From: Erythrobasidium yunnanense
Taxonomy: Eukaryota > Basidiomycota > Cystobasidiomycetes > Erythrobasidiales > Erythrobasidiaceae
Length of the DNA: 57,881 nucleotides
NCBI GenBank assembly: GCA_001600175.1
Contig: BCJC01000010.1
Coordinates: forward strand, 1 to 57,881
Direction of reading: 5' to 3'
Part shown: positions 47,877-57,881 of the stretch, piece after piece
How the letters are laid out: the number at the start of each line of letters is the position of its first letter
Position numbering within the stretch: the first letter of the stretch is position 1
Translations under genes and position numbers: made by a program
The notes under the pieces: model-generated
Seen by the model: the letters and a program-made list of their open reading frames with translations, nothing else
Told to the model about the DNA's origin: nothing
Databases searched by the model: none

Positions 47877-49251
47877 ATGGTCGATTACGCCTACATCAGC
47901 TTATCCGCAATCGGATTCTTCCTTAACATCGTTCCTTTCGCGTGGCAGGTAGAGCACCGAAATTCTGGTCCTATCTGCCTAGGTTTCTGGGTTTTGGTGC
48001 TCAACCTCTTTAACTTTGTATGCGTCCGCACAAATGCTTGGTATCTTATTCTGACCCTCTTTTCCCAGGTGGACGGTGTTATCTGGAGGCACGATGCCAT
48101 CGACCGTGCGCCTGTATGGTGCGATATCAGCTCAAAAGTAAGCCGACACAGGGTCTTTCTTCAGTCTGCAGACTAATGGTTTGCGTAGATCCGCCTTGCA
48201 GCTCCAATAGGTCTATTGGCTGCGAATGTCTGTATCGCACGTTTCCTAGCGAGAGTAGTAGCTCCCAAAGCGACTATGATAAGTCCTCGGGAGCGACGCA
48301 ATCGGGCCTTGATCGACTATGCCTTAAGTCTCGGACTGCCTATTTTTGTGATGGCAACACACATTATATATCAGCCTCTACGGTATGGAATCCTGCGAAC
48401 TGTTGGGTGCGCCTTCTCCTACGTCCTCACCTGGCCGACGTTCGTGTTATGGATGATCTGGCGATTGATCTTGGCAGCGGTCGCTGCCGGCTACAGTCGT
48501 AAGCGCTTCCTTTCCTTGCGTATTGCTTGCATGTGCTGATCGCTAGCAGTATACGTGGCATGGCGACTACTGCAGCACAGATCTAACTTCGGCAAGCTGG
48601 TTGCGCGCTCTGATTCCGCTCTCACAGCTTCACGCTTTCTGCGGTTGGGGTCGCTGTCGATAGCATACGCTGGCTTCAACTTACCGCTTTGCATATACAC
48701 TTTCGCCATGGATGTGCGGGCAGCTCCGTATATCACATATAATTGGCGGTATATCCACGTAGATGTAAGTGCCAACCTCAGCAAAAGGCACTATGCGCTA
48801 ATATGAAGGATCCCCAGATCAAGCAGGTGGTAGCCAACCCATTCGTGGAGAGAGCCGAATTCTCAGATTATATCGCCATTATCTCTGCCTTCTTGGTCCT
48901 CGCCTTCTTCGGGTTTAGCAGCGAGTCGCTTAGCTATTATGCCAAGCTTCTGTCTTTTCTGGGTATCCGCTGGAGGCATAACTCAAGCAGAAATGCCGAC
49001 GGTCATCAGCATTCGCCGCACCGCACTGTAATGTGAGTCTAGCGCTCTACACGTAGCTGGCTTCAGATCTGACTTGTTTCTACAGTGTCTTGAACGAGAC
49101 CGGTTCCTTACATGAGATGTTGCAAGGATCGACCGACGAGAAAGAAGAGCCTGCTAAGAACGACTACAGTGGGCCATTTGCCTCGGGATTACAGGTCGGT
49201 CATCACGACGGTGTACATGTCTCCGTATCTCAGTATAAGAGTGCTGTGTAG
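47877..49251 (+). CDS. STE3: STE3-type mating pheromone receptor (right copy)
   Basis: Identical to the receptor at 8631-10005. Exons are 47877-48017, 48069-48137, 48189-48498, 48550-48764, 48809-49032 and 49086-49251, giving 374 residues. A second, mirror-image STE3 in one contiguous P/R region is unusual, since one receptor per mating type is the norm. Because the coding sequences are identical, it adds dosage or redundancy rather than a second specificity. Confidence 0.95.
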
Positions 49252-49325
49252 GCGATTTATAGCCTTCCGCCTGGGTGTTGTATTGTATGTCGTGGATAAG
49301 ACGGCCTTTGCGATTTCATTATTGA
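49252..49325. terminator. Convergent STE3/ASF1 3' ends (right)
   Basis: Mirror of 8557-8630. Confidence 0.4.
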
Positions 49326-50072
49326 TTACAGAGTTCCGCTTTTCTCCCTGCCAAGAACCTCAACATCAGCCCCAGCTTACATCCCAGGACACCGTAGCCA
49401 TTTGTGTACCATTTGATATTGAAGCGCGTCACTCTCGGCTTGTCGACGACTACACTTCTCGTCAAGCGATCCACGATGGGTGGGTTTGGCTTGTCTGCAT
49501 CTTCAAGTGCCCTCATTTCCTCAGAGTCGTAGTCGGTATGCACGTAGTAGCCAATTCTGACAAACTCCTGCTCCAGATAAGAAGCAGTAAGGAGGATGAC
49601 GGTGACGCCGACCAGATCTGAAGCAGGAATGCGGCTAGGAGAAGGGGCAGCGGCCTGTGAAGACAGCCCATTCATATTGTCAGATGCACCGTAGCCAGAG
49701 GAGTATCCGATGCTTCCATTGTGATGCAACCTACCTCGAATTCGAAGCTGTTCACTCCAACTGGCACCGGACCGACCATGCACGTGTCCAATTCTTGGTC
49801 GTAGCTCTCGCTCTCAGCCGATCCTACGTATATGAGCTTCCATTCGATATCTTGATTTGATAGAAGAAGACAGCGCGATGTGATCGGTCAGATTTGGAGG
49901 GTGGTTTAGAGGGAAATGCGAATCAGGTCTAGTCTCTAAAGTCCGTAAGGATCCAGAACAAACCTTCAGATAGTTCAGAGATGCACTCAAAGGTGATCTT
50001 GAAGAGATAGGCATCCTCGAAGCGGGCGGGGTTGTTGAGTATGGAGATTTCGGTAATGTTGATGACAGACAT
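49326..50072 (-). CDS. ASF1: Histone H3-H4 chaperone ASF1 (right copy)
   Basis: Identical mirror copy of 7810-8556, four exons, 163 residues, intact. It converges on the right STE3 copy with 74 bp between stops, and diverges from LAA1. Confidence 0.95.
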
Positions 50073-50360
50073 CTTGCGCGAGCGAGAAGAGCGCGTAAAG
50101 CGTTGGATGTGGTTGTTGGACGTGCAGAACGTAAAGTAGCTCCTCAAATGGTAGATCTAGAGGCTTGCCTTCAGAGGTTTGATTGGAATAAGACGAAAAC
50201 GCGTCTCTGTTCTTTGCCTGTCTGAACAATTCGCCAAAGAAGGTACTCTACGTTACTGCAACACTCTTCTGGCTGTAAACCTCCTTCCCCCTACTACGCG
50301 TCCCAGCAATCCTGTCTGGACGTCCTGTAGCCTGCTGGCTCTGGCTGACCCAAGCTGGAC
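50073..50360. promoter_or_regulatory. Shared ASF1-LAA1 promoter region (right)
   Basis: Mirror of 7522-7809, between divergent ASF1 and LAA1. Confidence 0.5.
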
Positions 50361-53300
50361 ATGGCGCAAGCATCTGCAGGGGACGGCGTTCGCACGGCAG
50401 ACATACTCAAGGATGCTTGTCGTCTGGATCAAGCCAAGATGCAGGGCGCCAGCGCGGCGCTATACTTGATCAACTTCCTCGATAACCTCGAGATTCAACT
50501 CGCTTTAGCGGACGCCGTGCGTGCACAAGCGCTGTGAAGCATGATTAGGGCACTAATTGGCAGCTGGTGTACAGTCTTCAATCGAACAAGCCATACAAGA
50601 TCTGGGAACATGCCTGTCTATCCTTGTTATGGCAGCCAATACTCCTATGTCTGCAATCATTGGCCGACCTGTGCGACGTTCAATGGCCAGAATATACACG
50701 CTTATATACGAGAGGCGTGACGGCAGAGGCTTGTTCGACTCTGTGCGCTTATGGCTCGAGTTGGCCGGCGATGCGAAAGCAAGTCTGGCTTCCCGCCTGT
50801 GAGCAAGGGTGTCGATACCTTCGTGAATCCTACAGCTGATTGCATATGCTCACTGTGCTAGTCTCGTTTTCCATCTTATCTCCGAAAACCTGCAAAGCCA
50901 TGGTAAACGGGTTCGTGCGAATCTTCGTAATTAGGAGAAAGTGGAGCGCTGAAGCACTTTCTTTCAGGTCACTTCTATATTACCAGATGTATGGCAGACA
51001 AGCAGCAAGGTTATGCGACTCCCAGGCGCGGTATGTCGCTATGAATCAAGCGGAAAATACCATACTGATACAAGCTTGATCAACACAGCCAATCATATTG
51101 AGAGCCGCAGCCTGTTGTTGTGGTCAATTCGCGATATCAGCACAGGCTCCAATTGCGAATGAGGCACTCGCCAGAGAGGCTCTCAAGCACCTGAAGCAGC
51201 TAATCTCGGAAAAGTCGTTCTTCTTGCAGCGCTGCGCTGCAGATGTAAGTAACATTGCATTAGGCTTGTTCAGAGAGTGATTCAGCTTATATTGTCTCGC
51301 AAGGCTCTGTCTTCGCTGTTCACATCAAGCCCCGCTCTCCACGCTCTGCCAGACATTGATGCTACAATAGCATTGTGTATCAAGGCTCTTGACTGTACCC
51401 CATGGACTACACGAATCTCCATCGTCGGTGTGGTGGTGACTCTCTCCATCCTCACACAGATTGAACGCTCGGATAGCAGCAACGCATCTTTGCGCAACGA
51501 AGAAGGGTTCACAGAGGTTGAGCTTCAAAGGACTTCAATGGCCGCTCGGACTAGCAAATCTCTTGGGTCTCGGCTGTCAAGTGCGGAAGACATGCTCACT
51601 CGACTCTCTTCTCACTACCACCGAAGTACGTCAGCATCTACTAGGAATGCCATTATTCAGATTTATTCGACACTCATCCACCGTCTTGGCTACACGTTCG
51701 TGGAGGAAAATCATCAGCTGCTTCTTCGACACTTCTTCATCGATCTTAGATCCGGCCTTCGAAGCCAAGCGGGGAGATACCAGAGTCTGCTTCTCCGACG
51801 TTACGTGCACCTCATCGTCGGCGAGCTAATCGCCAGCCGTCTGACACGAGGCGATATGTGCATCTTACGTATTCGACAAGTCTCTTCAGACTACCTGGAG
51901 CCTGCTCTGCGAACGGCTTCCGAACCTGAGGCACTTACTTCCGCCCTTCAATACCTTTCCAGCTTGCTTCTACAGCTTGGCACGACTGGGCAAGACGACT
52001 TCAGCCAAAACCTGTTTACGACCCTTTCAAGTCTGACTTCCTCCGCCTTTGCAAGCGTTCGTGCCTACGCCATTCGAGCCTGCACTATTCTCCTAACAAG
52101 GTCGCCGTCCGCGATCTCGCTTTATGTTTCGCAAGTGCAAGATAGTCTTGCCGACGACATGCAGGCTTTAGAAGCAATGACAGAAGGAGGAGAAGAAAAG
52201 GAGGAGGTGCTTCAGCGCGTTCAAGGTCGGGCTTTATTGCTGGCATCGCTAGTCGCTACCGCGACATCCTGTCCTCTATATGTTCCTATGGACGTGATGA
52301 ATCGTCTGATGTCCCTCGCTATAAGAATACTGAGGGGCAGCAGCGGTCATCCCCTCTCACAAGCTTTAGTGGAGACTCAGGCTGCTTGGCACATTGTGAA
52401 TGGTCTGGTAAACCAGGGACGTGAGTTCACAAGCATTCATCTGCCCCAACTCCTGCTTCTTTGGAAGAACGCCGTGCCAAAAATCAGCGTCAAAGAGGTT
52501 GCAGTGGCAGAGTCTCGGACCGCAACAGAATGGCAGTTCCTGTTGGGTGTACGACAGAGTGCTCTCAGATCTCTGGGCTCGTTTCTTTCGTCCCGGGATG
52601 CTGTTGATCTTCTTTCTGCGGACGTCAAGCGGCGCATCCTCAATATACTTCAGTATGGGTTCATTTTCCTCAGCCAGGCTTCGACAGCCATTCTGGAAAG
52701 TTCTTCACAAGATGGACTGTCAGCTACCACCGTACATGCTCTTCTCCTCTTCCAACTTCGCCTGTTGGCCTTCGCAAGCGCGCTGCTGAAGCAGGAGCTT
52801 GCCCTACCTCCAGAAATGGCTCTGGATATAGCCATGTTATGTTCCTCCCTGATTTCTGGACGGCAGACGGCGGCTGCGTACTTGCATTCGACCTCTTTAA
52901 GCCAAGTTCCTGCCAAAGCAACCACTTTATGGGAGCTCGCCGACGATGCACCTTCTACTTTGAATTCACTTCTAAACAATGGAATGGAGGTCGACATAGC
53001 AAGTCCTTCTTTGGATAGTAAGGCGCAGGAGGACACACTGGAATACAGACTTGAAGCGATGCTCAGAAAGCCTGCGCTCCCGGCTCTAGAGCACGACACG
53101 CAGGCGTGCATTACTCCAGAAACAGTGAACAAAAACATCGAAGCTGTGCCTACCCCCACGCTCTTAGTCGACTGCGCTATTCGCCTCCTATCCCAGCTTT
53201 TCCCGACCATGTCGGAACAGCACCAGGTACAGCTGATGTCAAACTTAAGTTCGAATATTCCGCCTGAAATAAGTACTCCCTGGCACTACGAGGCCGAACA

Positions 53301-56300
53301 TCGAGCGAATGTGTTAGCCGCTTGTCAAGCGATAGTTACCAGGCTGGCAGGAAATCGGAAGCGGAGTCTGCCAATAAACGAGCGAGTATTGCATGAGCTC
53401 TCAAAGCATTTTACGGTAAGCGTGCGTCCAGCCTCGACCCAGCGCAACATTATTGACGACTCTTCAGCACGAATTGGCTCATCGCAATGTACTCATGCGG
53501 GACGCCGCTTCTGCTGGTATTGGCCAGCTTTGCGAACTGGCCGACGCGAACTTCATGTCCAGCTGTGTTCAAGCTAGTGTAGCTTATATCGTCAGCGACA
53601 CAAGCCCAGACGGAAGAGCTGGCCGTGCCTCCGCTTTCGCCGAAATCTACTGCTCGGTCGGGACGCTGGCAGCAGCGCCTGCTCTGAAAGTTATAGTCGA
53701 AGTGCTCTTGTCTTTGGTCACAGATCCACATCCGACTGTCCGCTACTGGGCTGTCCGGGCTTTGGCCAAAATCGTTCAGAGTGCAGGTTTGGACTATTCA
53801 CCCTATATCAACGCGACCACTACAGTCATCATCAAACTCTACATGGAGATCTCGTCTGAACCTGCAGGAGCACCTGCGAACATCTCTTCCATACACGCTA
53901 CCTATTCAACCTACGAAGTGATAGCCGAACTCCTCACCGCTCTGATTGGACTGCTGGGCCCTGGCTCTGGTGCATCGTCTACCATCATTGCGGCTTGCAC
54001 AGCCATACTTCGACAGTTCCTTTGCGAGAGCGAGACCACCACTATCGTCGCAGCCAACAAGACTCTGCAATCCTTGCTTATAGTCCTTCCACATGCCATT
54101 CCACTCCCAATACTCGTGAAAGTCATGCAAGATCAATTGTCATTCGCCGAAACTGCGACAAAGTTATCAGCCATAACCTCTATTTATCAACTCGTGCAAA
54201 GAGATGTTTCGGCAATGTCTAACCTTGGGGGTAGCACCTTTGTCGAGGGCCTGTTCCGCCTCTTGGATGATGAGCCCCAGATATATGGAATACAATCGAC
54301 TATCTACAGTTGGCTTGATCAGACCGGGGCGCAGAACCCGCAGGCATGGATTGACATCAGCCGGAGGGTCATGCAAAGAGGCGTCAAGCGTAAGGCCGAC
54401 TGGGCCGATGAAGCAAAGGGAGAAAGTCTAGAAGATGAAGAATCGGTCGGGCTGGGTTCTAAAAGCATCGATCCTCAGCGAACCGAAGTCACTCGTTGGA
54501 CAACACAGGTCTTTGCCTTGCAGTGCCTGACCCGATTACTGGATGTCATATGGGATGCTAAGCTTACGGGCGCTTCCACAATGTCATCAAGCGGCCCAGC
54601 AGATGTACATGTGCTGTCTCGTTTGCCAGACCTAATGAGGATAACTTTCATCTCAACAAGCTCAGATACTTTAGAAATCCAACTAGCTGGCTTGCAACTT
54701 CTGCGCCTGATCATACGCGTAAGAAATCTCCCTGTTTCCATGTCAGATCAGCGCTGATCCCTTAAGTAGAGGTTTTCCGCCTTTCGAGATCCATCTTCTC
54801 CACTAGTCCCGCTGCTGGAGCAATTTCAGGCTCCCATAGTTTCTGTGCTCGCTTCTATGTTGCTTTTGGAACAGCATTATGAGTCACTCAGCCTAGCTCT
54901 GCTCATCAGCGGCGAGTACATCTCGTCTCAAGCAATACGGGACACGATCGGCATCAAGCGGTTGACTCAACCTCTCACCGAGAGGCTTCAAACATGGCAA
55001 GGTCCGCTTCCTATGCTGTCGTGTCATGGACTAGACTAACACGATAATTACCGGTAGCGACTCGGTCAGCAATGAACCCTTTACAAGTACAAGCAATCAA
55101 TCGACGAGCCGCTGAAGTGGTCCAAGGCAGTATGCTGTATGCTTGGGCGCTTATAGCGCATGCAGCTTTCGAAAGTGATAGCTCCCGCCTGCTTGAGCTT
55201 TTACAGCCACGCTGGAAAGACTTGCAAATAGCGTGGATAACTCTGCTGCGGGATCGAGCGCTCAAGCAAGGCCAAGTGCACGAACAGTTGGCTCCTGACG
55301 ATACTCATCCGTATCAAGATGCAGTAGGTTGTCCATGGTCGACTTCTACTCCCACATTCTGGCTTAACCTGCTTATGTGCTGCTGTAGATCCGGAACCTT
55401 CCCTGGCTGCCCATCCTGAAAGCCTTCCTGCTGCCTCATGCCGAACTTTTACGTCAGTCGACAACTTTCTCAACAGAGTCAGACGTCTCAATCTTGCTGG
55501 GCACTGTCATCGGACAGCTATGCGACGTCATCAACAGCTGGAATGGCTCAGCGGCGCAAACACAGAGCGCTTGCGAAGCTCTGCAATGTCTGCACTGGTT
55601 AGCTCAAGCGACGACTACTCAGTACGGGACGGACTTTTTCGAGGCAGAGACAAAGAAAGAAGTCATCCGACTTTGTTGGCGTCTATACTTTCTCCAAGCT
55701 CCTGTCATCGATGCACACCTTCCTGGAATAGTGTTCGCTTGGCAGGACTCTCTGGATAGCAGGTGAGGTCTTCAGAATGCATCATACAGTTATTGATTCC
55801 CGTTAACAGCGCCGCTACCAGCTTCACGACAGATGCAATAGACAGCACAATCCGGCTGTTGCTTCGGCTCATGATCAGAAGTACAGTCGCAATTCCTTTT
55901 AGCTTGCGATTCGTTCTGAAATACTTATTGGTAGCTCCAGCCGCTGCGGCCGAAGCTTGGAAGATATTACTCAAATTTACATTAATGTTGAGCGACAATG
56001 ATCGCTTCGCCCTGGTTCCGATAACCTGGTTTACGTTTCTCAGTGAGTGTGCTGTTACTACTCTGTTGGCGCACCTGACCTTCTTCAGACATGTCGGAAA
56101 AGACGGTGCCTGCAGCTATGGAGGCAGACCTGCTCCGGGTATTCTCCAATTCCATCACGGAGGGGTCAGGTGACAGAAGAGCAAATCAGAATGCTGCTGG
56201 ACTCCGAGGTCTATCGGCAAGTCTTGTACGGCGAATAAGCAGCGCAGAGTGAGATCCAGCTGCCGTAGCCCGACTTATAACGCTGCTGAACATTGTGCAA

Positions 56301-56770
56301 AGTGGCAGATTCACCGCCGTGGCTACCTCGCAGTTGCGTGCTTTACGAATATTGTTTTTGGCTGTTACCAGCTGCTCAGCCACAAACGTCTCGAGTATGC
56401 CGCTTCTCGATAACATGGTCTCCAGCTTCAGTGTCTTGGCTAGTATGTCTAGAGAAGATGGACATGCTGCACATGTATCACAAGTGAGTGCATAGCTCGA
56501 CCTTCATGTTGAAGCTAATCTTCTTTTGTATATCAGACTGAACTGCTTACCGCGTGGAAAGCTCTCATCGGTACGGCTGCAGGAAAGGCTGGTTGTGCTC
56601 GCTGGTTTACGCTACGCTCTCTGGAAAGCCTCACCGCCTTACTGTGTGGAGGAACCCTTGGAAGTAGTGCCGAGTCCTATTTTTACGAATGCCTGTCGGT
56701 CATACCGTCAATACTCGGAGATGTCGGAGGTAGGTATCTGCCCTTTCTGAGCGAGAGTCTGGCTCATTAG
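50361..56770 (+). CDS. LAA1: Laa1/HEATR5-family HEAT-repeat protein (right copy)
   Basis: Mirror copy of the gene at 1112-7521 with the same exons; introns at 53416-53467 and 54719-54769 are the easiest to see. The reading frame is intact across the long exons (51290-53415 and 53468-54718). Both copies look functional, so the palindrome duplicates a housekeeping trafficking gene that is normally single-copy. Confidence 0.85.
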
Positions 56771-57728
56771 TGCTCAGTCACGTACCTGCTCTCGGTGGAC
56801 CTCTTCCTTTTGCTTAGCGACCATGCAAGTGAAAGACTAGGCTTGCGAAACAGATCAGCGAAGAACTTCCGTATCTTCGCTCCACGCTATCTAGATGACA
56901 GTTGCAAACAAGGGGCTGGTTTCTTACAGCAAGACGCATTGTCCGCGAAAGTCAAAACTGGCGTGCATCTCTTCAACAAGACTACGGCGATCCAGGATGA
57001 TGGATCTCGCCGTCCAACCCCAGCGATATCGCTACGCGCATTCTCATGAGGTCCTCCTGCATCAAGCCATTGAGTCATAATTTCTGTATTGGGCGCCGGC
57101 CCGGCATTCGTATAGCACGATGCCCCGCAAGGGATTCTTCGGTATGTGGGCATCTACGTAAGAGTGCCAAGTCTTTTGTTGTTCTCTGTTAAGCCTGTCG
57201 CATTGTGAACGGGAATCACCAGGCCAAACGCTTGTTGACCGAAGATACTGAGTGTGCGGGTCAAGCCGCTTCTGGGAGGATCGTCACCTGGCTTCCTTCA
57301 GAAAAGGTTCGACTTAGATTTCGGAAACTGTGCAACGCTGGGAAGATGCATCGTTACTGCCTAGATGCTCTCGGACAATCAGTATGGCAGGTATAGACAG
57401 CGAGCCGGCTTGGAACAACACTGCCAAGCATCAGCACGCAACTGCATGTTGGGAGAAACAGTAGTAAGGCCAATAAGTATTGCTAGAACGGAGCTGATAA
57501 TATAATGACAAGGCCGAAAGTAGAACTAGAATGTACGACTAGCTTGAATCACGACTACAGGTCTAGACAGCTATATCCATGCAATCGTAACTGCCCCAAA
57601 TACGGATGTCGATCGAAGGAGGAATCATCGGTGCTATCGAAGTCAAGGGTTGTATCAGTTATTCGCCCTTGGTATTGATAGAGCAATGATGGGAAACTCA
57701 CTGTATTATCGCTCTGGTTTCGCTGCAT
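56771..57728. other. Intergenic, LAA1 to pheromone gene (right)
   Basis: Mirror of 154-1111; convergent 3' flanks with no recognisable gene. Confidence 0.5.
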
Positions 57729-57881
57729 TTAGGCAACCACACAGATGGAGACCGCTCCTCCTGGAGGGTAAGCAGCATCGTTCTTGGACACGGTGCAGAT
57801 TGAGACTGCGCCTCCGGGTGGGTAGGCAGAGTCCTCCTTGGAGACTGTGCAGATGGAAACAGCGCCGCCGGGAGGGTAGAC
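57729..57881 (-). CDS. RHA: Rhodotorucine-type mating pheromone precursor, 3' part (right copy)
   Basis: Exact mirror of the gene at 1-153: three YPPGGAVSIC units, TVSK spacers and a terminal CVVA box, with the stop codon at 57729-57731. The 5' end runs off the window. Transcription points inward in both copies, so promoters and start codons lie outside the repeat as seen here. They could differ between the copies if the flanks differ. Confidence 0.9.
   Translation of the reverse strand, partial: VYPPGGAVSICTVSKEDSAYPPGGAVSICTVSKNDAAYPPGGAVSICVVA

Larger units (their letters stand above)
33696..57881. repeat. Right outer arm of perfect inverted repeat
   Basis: Mirror image of 1-24186, carrying the same nine genes in opposite orientation. 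The last bases of the window are the exact reverse complement of the first bases, so the window ends at the same point of both arms. Confidence 0.96.

Noticed and set aside
51277-54757. The 766- and 434-codon frames as two separate HEAT-repeat genes
   Set aside because: A 52-bp intron (53416-53467) joins them in phase, and together with upstream and downstream exons they match one Laa1/HEATR5-size protein.
1-57881. Telomeric fold-back, transposon pair or CRISPR as the source of the inverted repeat
   Set aside because: No telomeric repeats, no transposase or reverse transcriptase frame, no terminal target-site duplication and no spaced direct repeats were seen. The arms are made of ordinary single-copy genes.

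Overview
The window is one giant inverted repeat (palindrome) of a fungal chromosome. Base x on the + strand mirrors base 57882-x on the - strand. The outer arms, 1-24186 and 33696-57881, look identical: every reading frame I compared in one arm recurs unchanged, with the same spacing, in the other. From 24187/33695 inward the arms are still homologous but have diverged. The exception is a 1,943-bp stretch over a zinc-finger gene (24711-26653 and 31129-33071) that is again identical. The arms meet at an apparently unpaired core of about 740 bp (28441-29178).

Genes are intron-dense (introns about 45-110 bp, nearly all GT-AG) and GC content looks moderate. The best taxonomic clue is the peptide at both window edges. 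It is a pheromone precursor of rhodotorucine type: tandem units beginning Tyr-Pro, each ending in Cys followed by a short Thr-Val-Ser-Lys spacer, and a terminal CAAX box (CVVA). Each arm also holds a seven-helix STE3-type pheromone receptor. Together these indicate a pheromone/receptor (P/R) mating-type region of a basidiomycete, most likely Pucciniomycotina, class Microbotryomycetes (Rhodotorula/Sporobolomyces relatives). The class is inference.

Gene order in each arm, from outer edge to centre (left-arm strand in brackets): pheromone precursor (+, cut by the window edge), a giant HEAT-repeat protein of the Laa1/HEATR5 family (-), histone chaperone ASF1 (+), STE3 (-), ribosomal protein L20/L18ae (-), about 1.4 kb without a recognised gene, a phytanoyl-CoA-dioxygenase-like enzyme (-), an MFS sugar porter (+), an O-methyltransferase (-), a DUF6534-like membrane protein (+), and about 3 kb without a recognised gene. 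Nearer the centre lie a two-finger C2H2 transcription factor (-), diverged between arms at its N- and C-terminal ends, and a small unrecognised gene (+) whose right-arm copy is frameshifted.

The region therefore carries two identical STE3 genes and two identical pheromone genes in mirror orientation around a regulator pair. The unusual biology is the palindrome itself: sharp steps between identical and diverged blocks, which suggest arm-to-arm gene conversion or a recent arm duplication seeded by an older small inverted repeat. The mirror-exact ends, inside the repetitive pheromone gene, are what an assembler would produce at the limit of two identical arms. A false fold-back join in the assembly is the main competing explanation. 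I saw no tRNA, rRNA, CRISPR array, telomeric repeat or intact transposon.
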